From positions 5,024,150 to 5,088,149 of the forward strand of contig NC_133238.1 in NCBI RefSeq assembly GCF_040436345.1: 64,000 nucleotides of DNA, in the 5' to 3' direction. Made by a program: the position numbers and the translations under genes. Origin of the DNA: Pagrus major. Taxonomy: Eukaryota > Chordata > Actinopteri > Spariformes > Sparidae. Positions within the stretch are counted from its first letter, which is position 1; every line of letters begins with the position of its first letter. Below, piece after piece: positions 45,601 through 56,173 of the stretch. The notes under the pieces are model-generated. The model did not search any database. It was not told the origin of the DNA and worked only from the letters and a program-made list of their open reading frames with translations.

Positions 45601-46460
45601 TTCATGGGGGCTAAGTCCCGTTGTGGAGTTTGACGTGCTGCGAATAGCATACAGCACTAGCGGAAGGGCATCAGGCCATTTTAGCCCTGTTTTCATCATA
45701 GTCTTTGTTAATGGTGGAGTTCATTCTCTCCACTTGACCTGAGCTCTGTGGGTGATAGGGAACATGCAATCTCCACTGGATCCCCAGTATTGATGCAAGA
45801 CTAATTTTTGCAACAAAAGCAGGGCCCCTATCACTATTTATTCTCATAGTTACCTATAAATGCGGGATAAGCTCTTTTATCAAACATTCTACAACTGTTC
45901 ATGCATCTTCTTTTCTTCTTTTCTTGATGGATACGCTTCCTCCCATTTGGAAAACATATCAGTGATTACAAGCAAGTATTTCTACCCTTGGCAACTAGGC
46001 ATATGTACAAAATCAATCTGCATGTTTACAAAAGGACCTGAATGCAGCGGCAAATGGTTATGGCTGATGGTATTACCTGCTCGTCTTGTCCGTTGACATA
46101 TCATGCAATTATTCACCAGTGTTTGTGCAACATTTGTAATGCCTGGTGCAAACCACTGCGATCAGATTATGTCATTTATCCCCCCTTTACCTACATGTGT
46201 AGGCCCGTGTGCAACGCAGGGTAAAACATGAAGGAGAGAGCGGGGGCAGACCGGCCAGCCATCAGGGTGGAGCCACAAGCCAGACTCCTGTTGAGAACAA
46301 CCTTTCCTGATCCATGTCTTTTTCTCCTCACCGTCAGCACGGTTTTGTGACACAGTGACATCATCAAAAGAGGGGAGAACAGGAAGTTCAGGAGGTTGAA
46401 CTGAAGTACATTGATGTGCCACAGAGGATGAGGAAACGGCTGCCTGTTTGGCTGCGGCAT
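45601..46460 (-). pseudogene. pol: Endogenous retrovirus pol: RNase H end and integrase
   Basis: Minus-strand reading from 46460: the end of an RNase H-like region (DAAKQAAVSSS), then an integrase zinc domain with AHGPTHVGKGG and NNCMICQRT. The catalytic core follows with Asp in MQIDFVHMP, Asp in NSDRGPAFV and Glu in [11 protein letters not shown], then [14 protein letters not shown]. An in-frame TGA lies near 46160 and the frame is broken elsewhere. The motif style is gamma/epsilon-like. It is cut at GLSPHE by the L1 and continues at 38681. No env or LTR was identified. Confidence 0.82.
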
Positions 46461-47850
46461 CTGAAAAACAAATACAAATAAGAAAATATCAAAAATATAT
46501 TCTAGTTCATATAGCTCTAGCTGTGATGTTCACATTTGTTAAACTGGAGTGCCCTTACACCAGGAGGGACTTTCACAGCAATCTTGTCCTTCTGTTGGTC
46601 AAAAAACTGTTTAAGCATTCTATAGATCTCTTGCTTCAACAGAATAACAATTTTTAATTACTATTTTATGGCATGCACATAAACCACTTTTATCACTTAC
46701 ACACTATCTTAAACCACCTGGGAGGTAAAACTGTTTATTTGGTTTTTAACTATTGGGTCACTAAGAAAAATTAACAGGACAGTTTAATACTGACTGAAAC
46801 TCTCCACCTGTTCTGAAATTAATTGGTTAGTCTCTTGTAAAAAAGACTGTAAAATAACTTTTTCAAATATGAATATGTAATATATATAATATATAATAAT
46901 ATGTTCAAGTTTCTATTTCAATAATAAATCCCCTTTGGGTTAATTTTCTGTGAACTGTCTCTGTGTGATGTAAAATAATGAGCAGATCAGAGGAAACTGT
47001 CAGTTTATTGTTTTGTTTATTGACCTGGTGATTTTATAACAGATCAGTAACACATGTTTGTGAATCAGTTTGGATCTTTCCTAAACTCAAGTTTAGACGG
47101 TTCAGTTCTTCATGTTTTTATTGTTCAAATTTACACAAAACAGAAAAATGTCAGTGACTAATAACGATACTAAAGAAGTACAAACAATGAGTTAGTGTTG
47201 GTTAATGAGTTAAAGTACTGATTAATGACAAAAGTATTCAGCTAACTGATCTAAGATTGCAGGAAATAGTATAAATGATCTCTGGTTACGCCATTGGTTT
47301 AGTATAGGTGATGTCAGGGACAGTCATCAGGGCTGGTGTGGCCAGGGCTGTTTGGCATACTGGATGGTGTCGAGTGCAGCTACGATGTCAGAGTTTTTGG
47401 CCAGAAGGTGTCGTGTCACCGGAGCTCGGGTGAGTCCACTCCTCATCAGAGTCTCTACTCACCTGAAGATGACACAGTCCCAGTCTGGTTACCTACTGGT
47501 TTGTACTGGCTCATACTAAGTAACAGATGGTTATTCTAGTCTCACATAGACCTAAGTCAGTATCAGACCAGTCTAATGTGAGTCTGATTCAACATCTGTG
47601 ATTATACGATAACGTACTGGCATTCTACTGACACTTTTTTTCTATATGATATTTTAACTCACTATACTTTGATGTTTCTATCGTTCGATTTAGATTTAGA
47701 CTCAAAGATTTTTATGTTTTTTAACCGAGTATACTAAACTACGACATTTTTATGACTTCTTATGCCATTTACCATACAACTGACCTTTGACCCCTCTATG
47801 GCACCACCCTCACTGTTGCCTCTGTCCATCTCCACATTATCCTCCTCCAG
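46461..47850. other. Unassigned 1.4 kb
   Basis: AT-rich, with no recognised domain. A short plus-strand frame at 47336-47539 (ILDGVECSYDVRVFGQKVS) has no recognised family. Just right of the retroviral fragment the minus strand reads TTTGTATTTGTTTTTCAG, which looks like a 3' splice site. Confidence 0.35.
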
Positions 47851-49214
47851 TGCAAAAAGGGGTGTGACACACTGCCTGTCCACCTCAAAAGATCCTGCAT
47901 GAAGGACAACACTCAAGAGGAACGGGAAGCTGAAGTCAAAAGGGCAAAAGAGTCGCAGAGAGAGTGGACCAGGGTTGGCAGATGCTGGGAATACGAGACT
48001 TTGTCCTCCTTGGTTCCAGATAAGGCTTGCCAATCACTGGTCGAACACATGAAAATACATTTTGTCTAGGTGAAGGAAGCTGAACTGCTGCTGGTGAGTA
48101 AAGAGAAATTGTAGACTTGGTGTTTAGGCATTCTGTGGAGAAAGTTAGTTGAAATATTTAATCTAGTCTAGATACTTTTTGTGTTAGTTGTTGTGAGACC
48201 ATTGAAGTAAAGTAGCTATCAAGTGAGTTTCTGCCAAGCCAGGTGTGTTGAATAGGCTTGTGTTGAATGAGGAGCAAAGGACTCTTTGTGCTCAGTGAAG
48301 AAGAGGAGACACCGCAGGTTGCACAGGGGAGGTTGGTTATGGTTATGATTTATTTGACATTTAAGCTGACTCTTTTTTGATGTGTCAAATCTACATTTCC
48401 TATATGAACCTGTGATGCATGTCAGCTCTCAGAGGAAGGAGGAGTCCTGGTCTGAGCACCGGGGTCTGCTGGAGGAGGCCAAAGAATGGATCGAGGAAGC
48501 TTGCCGTAAGCTGCAAAGTAGCGAGCAGTTATCGGAGAAGCACATGACGATTTACCGGTACTTCTGCATGGCGACCCTGATGATTACGCACCGGAAATCG
48601 GAACACACAGCTGTGGATTTCAAGGTAAGCGTGCGCTTATTCTTATGTTGGCTCAGTTTCCCTGCAACTTTGACTCCCGTACATTGAAAGTTGTTTGTGT
48701 CCTTGCCTACAAAAATAATCCCCCATCACAGGTGACTGACTGGAACGACAGGCAGTGGTTTGATGCCTACTTCACGGGCATCAGGCCGCTCTGCCTGAAG
48801 AGGCAAGCTCAAGCGCAGGGTGACAAGGGCTGCTTTTTCGTTGGTAAGAAGGGAGGTCCCGTGGCCGATGCCAGGTCCAACTTGGACCACCTCTGGAATC
48901 AGTGAGTGTACTTTACATTTCTTAAACAGGGTTGAGGCAATTTCACTCATTAAGTGACTGGAACTAGCAGGTTGCTTATGTAACCTGTAACTGGTAATTA
49001 TTAGTCCTAGTATTGTTAGTTAACTTGTTCTTACACGTCAGACAAGGCATATTGCAACCATTGAACATCAACAACTCTGACTTAAAACTTCCTTTTCTCT
49101 CCCTCTCTCTGTTTTCCTTTTCCCCCTCTCTTCTACGACACAGCTGTAAGAAAATCAGGGAAATCTGCTGTCTGGTACATGCCAGGCCGCGGGGACGTCC
49201 TCCAGAGATCAAAG
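47851..49214 (+). CDS. Exon set resembling a Crypton-type tyrosine recombinase gene
   Basis: Four candidate exons: 47851-48069 (after CCTCCTCCAG; KKGCDTLPVHLKRSCM, EVKRAKESQREWTRVGRCWE), about 48405-48624 (EAKEWIEEACRKLQSSEQLS, HMTIYRYFCMATLMITHRKS), 48732-48901 (VTDWNDRQWFDAYFTGIRPL, GCFFVGKKGGPVADARSNL) and 49144-49214 (CKKIREICCLVHARPRG). Exons 2-3-4 join in phase. WFDAYFTGIRP plus CFFVGKKG is reminiscent of Crypton-like tyrosine recombinases, but the Arg-His-Arg-Tyr residues cannot be assigned. Exon 1 ends in TAG before its donor. It may be a pseudogene, a domesticated gene, or a host gene I do not know. Confidence 0.4.
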
Positions 49215-49244
49215 GTAAACATTGCCAGTTTCGGTGCTGTAGCA

Positions 49245-49490
49245 ACTCATAATGTAATAATGGCTAATAATGTAATAACGGCTCATAATGTAATAATTTA
49301 AATGTAATAAAAGTTCATAATGTAATAATCGGCTCATAATGTAATGAAATCACGGACGTATAATGTAATAAGGGCTTTGCGCATAATGTAATAATGTAAT
49401 AACTTATTACATTAAGAGCCTTATTGATACCGCTCATAATGTAATAACAGCTCATAATGTAATAATAGCTCATGTAGTGAGAAAAGTGTT
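49245..49490. repeat. Foldback cluster of CTCATAATGTAATAA words
   Basis: The word CTCATAATGTAATAA or a close variant occurs about nine times directly and at least once inverted (TTATTACATTAAGAGCC at 49400-49416). It may be the core of a short foldback or MITE-like element, but no borders were found. Confidence 0.6.
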
Positions 49491-50030
49491 GCATTATCAT
49501 CATTTTACCTCTCAGATAAAGCTGCAAGTAAAGCAAAAGGCATGGGCTTCAGTGCATTAGTAAACTAAATTAGTGAAACCAAGTATTTAATAGTAATTGC
49601 ATTCTGACATTTTATTGATGTATAAAGTTGAGCCACTAGGTGGCACCCATGAGAGTTATTTTGGGCCTTTGAGAATGCCGTGCTCACTTCTACTGTGACT
49701 ATTGCGGGTAAGCAGCACTATTTGTGACCTTTTAAAGTTCAATTAATATCTTTGTTAAACCAAGCCATCCACCTTATCTGTTTAAATATTCTGTGTATTA
49801 AGATGTTTGTTGGGATAATGTTGTATGCTTTAGCTAGCGGCTAGGCTCCATCACCTATATTATTTATATTTTTCGTGTGTCAACACAAAATGTTTTCAGC
49901 CATTTTTGTAGTATAAAGAGCCAAAAGTCTGGGATAGGCGGATTGGTCGGGCCAAGCCAGGTATTGGTGGGCATACACCTTATCATGAAGCAAGTTTTCT
50001 CTGCTCTACCTTTTCAGTCTGCCATCTGCC
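49491..50030. other. Unassigned spacer
   Basis: No recognised exon or repeat family. A possible 3' splice site (CTACCTTTTCAG) lies at about 50006-50017, before the repeat-bearing ORF. Confidence 0.35.
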
Positions 50031-50711
50031 ATCAACCAGCAACACTTAGAGGTACATCAAGGACCTTTGAAGCAGAGGGTGCTTCTTTATAATACTGGCT
50101 CTGATGCTGTCCCTGACTCTGACCACCATTCAAACCCTGACTCTGACCATCACTCTGACCCCAACAATGACCCTCATGGTGATTCCAGTGATGTCTTTCA
50201 TGGTGACTCATGTGATGTCCCTTATGGTGACCCCAGTGATGTCCCACATGGTGACCCCAACGCCGTCCGTCACACTGACCCTGATATTGTTCCTTCTGCA
50301 TGTCCTACAGTGCCAAAACATATCTTTCATGCTGACCCTGACACTCCCTTCATTGCTAGCCCTAATTTGCCTTTGCGCGTACTGTCACCCATTATCCAGT
50401 ATTGCCCATTGATGGATATGACAATGCTGGGCACCTTCAACAGAGTTTCCAACTTGTTCAGAGAGCTAACACTGCCATTCCTATCAAGAATTTATATACG
50501 GGATTCTTTGGTGGAATGTTTAAATATTGTGATGGATGAAGACTGCTGCAGTAGGGTTAAGTGTGCTGCAAGTATTTGTAGGTTATATAAATCAGCTGGA
50601 ATAGTAATAGTGGCCTTGCATCCAACATCAGGCAGCTCTTCAGCCAAAATGCCAGGTGGATTACAGCATGTTTGTGATTCGACACATATCCTTTGGATGG
50701 ATCCATATTAA
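50031..50711 (+). CDS. Unrecognised ORF with Asp/His-rich tandem repeats
   Basis: An open stretch with no stop up to TAA at 50711. The first half is built of imperfect 24-base repeats coding D-V-P-H-G-D-P-S-like units (50190-50262 shows three). The second half is non-repetitive (PLMDMTMLGTFNRVSNLFRE, faintly F-box-like, then CCSRVKCAASICRLYKSAGI). No ATG starts the frame, so it would be an internal exon. It could belong with the neighbouring exons. Function unknown. Confidence 0.35.
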   Translation: MNQQHLEVHQGPLKQRVLLYNTGSDAVPDSDHHSNPDSDHHSDPNNDPHGDSSDVFHGDSCDVPYGDPSDVPHGDPNAVRHTDPDIVPSACPTVPKHIFHADPDTPFIASPNLPLRVLSPIIQYCPLMDMTMLGTFNRVSNLFRELTLPFLSRIYIRDSLVECLNIVMDEDCCSRVKCAASICRLYKSAGIVIVALHPTSGSSSAKMPGGLQHVCDSTHILWMDPY

Positions 50712-50779
50712 AGACATTCATTGGTGCCAGTCCGACATCACAACTACCTGATGGCGACATGTGCTTTTCTTTTCTTGCA

Positions 50780-50965
50780 GTTCTCCATCTGTGAAAGTCC
50801 CACCTAAGGACCAATGGGAAGCTTTCATCAAATACTTCCCCGTAACAACAGGAGCCCTCGCCCCCTCCAAAGATGACAGGGTCAGCGCCGGATTCGGAGA
50901 TGACCGTTCATTTTACTTCAAGTGGAGGTGTATGCAACTTGAACAGCGTTTGCTACATGTCTCAG
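50780..50965 (+). CDS. Unrecognised exon
   Basis: It is bounded by TTTCTTGCAG and CTCAG/GTAGGC. The frame SVKVPPKDQWEAFIKYFPVT, then GFGDDRSFYFKWRCMQLEQR, is free of stops. It may be part of the same gene as the exons at 47851-49214, but phases could not be connected with certainty. Confidence 0.35.
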
Positions 50966-51835
50966 GTAGGCACCAGCATTGTCTTTGGTACAGGTACTGT
51001 ATGCTGTCTGTAAAAAATGCTTAGTGTCTTACTTTGATTGCACTCACTCATTGTTTGCAGAGAGGATGCTGCCCTAGCACAAATTATTCACATGTTTGAA
51101 AGTGGGATCGACACTGAGACAATGGATATGAGAGCTGAGAAGCCGGAGGTAGCCCTACTCTTACGAGAGCGATCAAAACTACCCTTGATGGATGGCGTGT
51201 TGTGCCGCAGGGTTCTCAACCAAAGAGGTGAAGCTTTTCATCAACTTGTCATACCTAGTAGTCACAAGGTGTTCATGATGAAGTGGGGCATATGGACATT
51301 GAAAGAATTTCGGAACTAGCCAGAGCTAGATTCTATTGGCCGATAATGGCTAGGTACATTGAGACAAAATGTAAAAGCTGTGATAGATGTGTTAGACGGA
51401 AAGCTAGAGTGCAAAAGGCATCAAAACTGGTTAACATCAAAGTCAGTGGTCCCCTCGAGTTGATTTGTATAGATTTTCTGTCAATAGAACCTGACTCAAG
51501 AGACACTAGAAACGTACTGGTCATAACTGATCACTATACAAAATATGCACAGGCATATCCAACAAGAGACAGACATCCAAAACTGCTGCCACAGTGTTAT
51601 GGGAGAACTTCATCAATCACTATGGTTTTCCCCGCAGACTACATAGTGATCAAGGAGCCTGTTTTGAGTCAGAAGTTGTAGCAGAGCTTTGTAGGCATGC
51701 TGGAATCTCCAAGTCTGGCACAACACCCTACCACCCGAGAGGGAATCCGGTAGAACGATTCAACAGAACGCTTGATCTCTTGGGAACTCTGGAGGAGAAA
51801 AAGAAGGAGGAATGGAGGAAATATGTTAGGCCCCT

Positions 51836-53429
51836 CAGTGCCGGCCCTGACCAATTTGGTGCCCTAGGCAAGATTTTGGCTGGCGCCCCCTTGCATCGCA
51901 GTCAATTTTACAATCAATTTTCATACACTCACACAGAAACTACATGTATGTATTCAAGATTTTATTTCTTTTAAGTCAAAAATATCACACCAAATAAAAA
52001 CTGAAGAAAGAAACAAGTGATAAATAAAAAATACAATATAAATAAGGTATTGCACTGGTATACTATTGGTATTAAAGAATATTCTATTTACATACAAAAT
52101 AAAAACAGTCTGTATTCTTTGGGAGGAAACCTTTTGCAGCAGAAGCAGTGCAAGCTATCATTATTTTTTGAGTAGATCAGCCAGCTTCTTTTGACTCTGG
52201 TAAAAAAGTCATGTGGACACTTTATCCCATCTTTGTTTTTGGGATATGTGTAACTGTTTTTTATTTGAAATGGTCGTCTGTGAACTAACTCCTTTCTTAC
52301 TTTGTCAGTTAGAAGAGATGGCCAGTCAGCAGGGTCTATTGGTGCAGCCTTTAGTCCTGATGCTGTGTCACTCTCTGTGCTGAGGTAGAGGACAGGAGCA
52401 CCTGATGCTGTGTCACTGGCGGTGGTGGTGAAATATTTTAAAAGTGCATCTGAAGAGAGAAGAGAAGTATATGTGACCACTGGATGTTACATTTTAAAAT
52501 ACAATGAGATTCATTCAATTTTATCGTCAGTGCAATGCAGTTCAGTCTAACCAGAGTGCAAAAAGCAGTAAAGTGCAGTGAAATTTATATATGTATATAT
52601 ATATATGTAGCCTATGAATGATATGGGAAAGCTAAGGTATGTAGTATTAACAGTAATACACTTTAACACTGATGTAAACTTTAACAAACACAAACTGTGA
52701 CACAATAAACCAAAGTCTTACAACTGCCCTGTTACTTATAAAGTGGGTGGAAAACTCAGAGCATTTTAACTGACATACAAGCAGGAAAACACAGCCAACA
52801 GGTTAAAATAACACCTGAACAGGTGACGTTAACTTTCCAAATGTCCCTGATGAATTTAAGGTGGAGTAACATTAACTTACGTCAACTCAGCTATTTACTG
52901 ATTATCAAACAATGCTACTACCGTCCGAAGTAAGCTAGCAAGCTAACACTCTGCTCCAACAACGGTAACTACGATCATTAAACTATTAGTTTAATTCACT
53001 TAATCACATTGACGTCACTGTACCTCTTTCTTTTTCACGTTTTTCTTCCTCTGCTTTCCTTCTTGTCCTCCCCTGGGCGCGGATGGTTTCAGTCTATTGG
53101 ACTTTGTAGTTCCGCTACAGTATCAATAAATGTCTCTCTTGGGTCACGGTCCGGTCAGATTCAGGCAGCTCGCCTCTCGACCCCGCCCCCTCCCTCACAG
53201 AGGGGCACAGTGCAACGAGCCAGGAACCCAGAAAAAAGGCCTCTCCAATATTTAATAGGCTTTGCAATAAGGTTATGTTGCTGTGGGCTTATATAATATT
53301 TCTAAATAATATTAGTAATAGCACTGGTAAAAAATAGTATTTTTTTTTCTCCCCCTGTTTGCGGCGCCCCCCGTGGATGACGGCGCCCTTAGCATTTGCC
53401 TATACTGCCTATGCCCAGGGCCGGCCCTG
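51836..53429 (-). mobile_element. hAT-type transposon, TTF-finger family, copy 3
   Basis: The termini are CAGTGCCGGCCCTG (51836) and CAGGGCCGGCCCTG inverted (ending 53429). AGGCCCCT at 51828-51835 and again at 53430-53437 is a perfect 8-bp target duplication inside the Gypsy integrase. It is 1594 bp long and similar in layout to copy 1 at 5352-6961. It defines the borders of this family in the window. Confidence 0.97.
52088..52449 (-). CDS. TTF zinc-finger exon of hAT transposase, copy 3 (readable)
   Basis: The splice acceptor TCTCTTCAG is followed by about 120 codons without a stop: ALLKYFTTTASDTASGAP, then DPADWPSLLTDKVRKELV, KNKDGIKCPHDFFTRVKRSW and SLHCFCCKRFPPKEYRLF, ending FCM. The TTF Cys and His residues are visible. 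No catalytic domain follows, so at most a zinc-finger peptide could be made. Copies 1 and 2 carry a stop in the same exon. Confidence 0.78.
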
Positions 53430-53972
53430 AGGCCCCTAGTACACGCGTATAATTGTACAAGAAATTATGTGACTGGGGAAGCTCCTTTTCTTCTCATGTT
53501 CGGCAGAGAGCCGCGTCTTCCCATTGACCTATGTTTGGGCATCAGCCCTCAAGGCCACAACCCCAAAATGCACTCACAATATGTGCGTGACCTGAAGAAA
53601 AGACTGAGACATGCATATGAGCTAGCTTCAAGAAATGCTGAGAAAAGGCAGCTGTTGAACAAATGGCGCTGGGATGCTAAAGTGACTGCTCTGCCTTTGG
53701 AAGTGGGGGACAGGGTCCTTGTAAGGACCCTGAGTCTCGGAAAGAAGCACAAAATCTCAGACAAGTGGGAGTCCACTGTTCATGTTGTTGTCAAACAGCC
53801 AGATGAGAGTATCCCTGTCTATGTGGTCAAGCCTGAGGATGGAGAGGGCAGAGAACGGGTCCTGCATCATGACATGCTCCTTCCCTGTGGGTTCTTACCT
53901 ACAATCTTGGAAGCGGATCGTGAAAATACTGAGGATTCCTTTCATTTTGAGTTGAAGACCATCTGGTGTTGA

Positions 53973-54192
53973 ATTGTTCAGAAATGTAAACAATCATTTG
54001 TTTCCACAAAGAAAGAAAGAGAGAAATATATTTTGTGTTTTTATTTTTATTTCAATCTAGTGATAAAGATTTAAGGTCATGCAGTTGTGGTTGTGTGTTG
54101 ATGAAGTGTTGTGAAGATGAAGTTGATGCATTTCAGTTCAGAAGTTAATAGTTGTGAATAAACTGGATAGGTAGTATACTGCTACCATAACC
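53973..54192. other. Unassigned short spacer
   Basis: No exon was recognised between the Gypsy integrase end and the Penelope-like fragment. Confidence 0.4.
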
Positions 54193-54430
54193 CTGGTAAA
54201 TCCACTTATTGGTTACATAAACAGTGCGGAATGCAATATGTGGGTGAAACAGGTAAAACAATGCTTACCAGGTTCATCCAACACAGATGTAATATTTCTA
54301 AAAAGAAAAACACACAGACTCTTTTGGTAAAACACTTTGTAGAACACGACTGGTCTTCACTTACCTCCACAGTATTACAGTGTAATCCAAGATGGTCCAC
54401 AGCCCAGAGAAGGAAAATAGATACAACATA
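54193..54430 (+). pseudogene. Penelope-like element, GIY-YIG endonuclease fragment
   Basis: The plus-strand frame reads HKQCGMQYVGETGKTMLTRF, then IQHRCNIS and VKHFVEHDWSSLTSTV. This matches the C-terminal GIY-YIG-type endonuclease of Penelope-like retroelements (C..C..QYVGET, R..QH, HF..H). The reverse transcriptase is absent, so this is a 5'-truncated remnant. Confidence 0.72.
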
Positions 54431-55750
54431 AATATTTATTTTAAAAGCATAAATATGGTTATTTTGTTAAAAAGCATAAATGTGTTTTTGGATTAAAATG
54501 CATACATTTCATTAAGAGCCACTTAACACAGATTTGGCAATAATTTAATGGAAATGATTAAAAAAATGCCTTTAAGAAATGTGATGACGCTTCCCCTTTA
54601 AGACACTCGTTGCCCTGTGTTTACGCATGTTCCTGGCAGAGCTGAGCAGCAGAGCCAAGAGCAGAGGAGAAGGGAAGAGAAGCAGAGAAATTAACGAGTG
54701 AAATAGTTACAAAGACAGTTGCTTTAACGCCTGGAAAATAATACCCATCTACTTGGTGTTTCATGAGGACCATGTCTGAATAAGCCACAGCGGTTTTGGT
54801 GAGTTTCAGCTCGTTTTATGCTTCCTGTTTGCACTTGAGTGAGTGACTGGTCACTAGCAATAGCCTTAGCTAAAAAATGTGCGGAGAAAAGTCAAACTAA
54901 ACTGTTTAGCTAATAGTCTGCGGTTTATCAACCAAAGAGTTTTATTTCATGTGAAAAGAGGAGTTATACGGCCCAGCGGCAGGAGGAAAAGTACCCATGT
55001 CACTTTGTGGTGCCCGGTTACACCACGTAACAGTAACATTATGATTTAAACTCGCTGTAAAAGGTTATTTCATTTGCATGGACAGAGTAATTTATTTTGT
55101 TTATGGCCTGTTGTACAGGTCAGGTTTTTTTGCTTGCTCCTGAATGAAGTTTGACCAAAGAGAGACACTCTTCCTAGGTGCGGGAGACCACACATACGCA
55201 CGCAGCCGTGGGACACAAGATGGCGAGCCAAACCCACAGACTTCGTTCGTAAAAGACATCTTCATCTTCACCTTCATATTCATCGCTTCAATGAGGATTT
55301 GCCGGATGGATTACTGGTAAACTCGCTGCCAGAGAGGTAGGAGTGTTGGAGATATTTCTTTTGAACTGAACTGAGTTGGAAAAATAACTGAACTGAACTT
55401 AAACTTTATTGAACTTGAACTGAAGTGTTACACCCTACTGAAGTGTTACACCCTAACCCATACCTGCAGGATACCTTAGACACTGTCTGAACACTGTTAT
55501 GTTTATTGTTCTTGTATACTTTAAGTAAAGTACTGGCTTTAATTTTAAAGAACCTGGTCTCTGGTCTAATTTTAACCTGTCGCCCCACTCCATCAGAACC
55601 TAGAACTGGTCCAGTGGCTTTAATAGTGTGTCTGGCGGACACTAGTGCTACACACCTCCCGTGCCTTTTGGGGCGTGGGCTCAGTTCCCCTGCCCAAACC
55701 CTAAAATAATAAATCATACTTACCTAAAAAAGTTAACAACAATTCATACA
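54431..55750. other. Unassigned 1.3 kb between Penelope pieces
   Basis: No protein motif was recognised. Long-range composition (GAG/AGA-rich at 54650, a GTAAAG tail at 55530) could be an LTR or untranslated leader. A direct tandem ACTGAAGTGTTACACCCT occurs twice at about 55420-55456. Confidence 0.3.
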
Positions 55751-56160
55751 TACCTTAAAGACTCTACATTTATCTAAATTCATATGGAGATTATAACATT
55801 GGAGGAAAGGGGAAGGGACAAATGAAGTGAAAAGGACAATCTAAGAAGAAACCACTAAAGCTTAAGGGACACAAAATCGGGAGGGTATAAAAGGAGGCTT
55901 GTAGGAGAGAGAGCTCACTTCTGCTCTGACCACAGGAAGAGAAGCACCTCAGTCAGCCGAGCAAGAACAGCCAACTTGTTTTCTTTTTAGTGTACCTTGG
56001 CTTGAGGAAGTACTACAGGTCGAAATGTCGCCCTTGGCACACACTTTTTTCATTTATATACTATATAACAATTTAATTTCTTTTCATCTTACACACAAAT
56101 TATTATTTTTCATTTCATAGATCATTTTAGTTAGTTAAAAAATGCATAAATAAATGTATT
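55751..56160 (+). repeat. Penelope-type terminal repeat with promoter and hammerhead-like motif
   Basis: TATAAAA at 55886-55892 would be a core promoter. Downstream, CTTGAGGAAGTACTACAGGTCGAAATG (56001-56027) resembles the conserved hammerhead ribozyme core of Penelope-type terminal repeats (CUGANGA ... GAAA), here in a degenerate form (TTGAGGA). Whether this belongs to the same copy as the endonuclease fragment is not certain. Confidence 0.5.
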
Positions 56161-56173
56161 TTCATTTCTTAGA

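Larger units (their letters stand above)
51060..53972 (+). pseudogene. pol: Gypsy integrase fragment, second family, split by a hAT
   Basis: 51060-51835 and 53438-53972 form one integrase. The zinc domain reads GHMDIERISELARARFYWPI and CKSCDRCVRRK. The core has Asp in LICIDFLSIE, Asp in RLHSDQGACFE and Glu in NPVERFNRTL. The frame changes near 51280 and near 51585. After WRKYVRP the hAT interrupts, and the frame resumes LVHAYNCTRNYVTGEAPFLL, then PLEVGDRVLVRT in the C-terminal SH3-like part, ending with FHFELKTIWC. No LTR, gag or RT is present, so it is a fragment. Confidence 0.88.
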
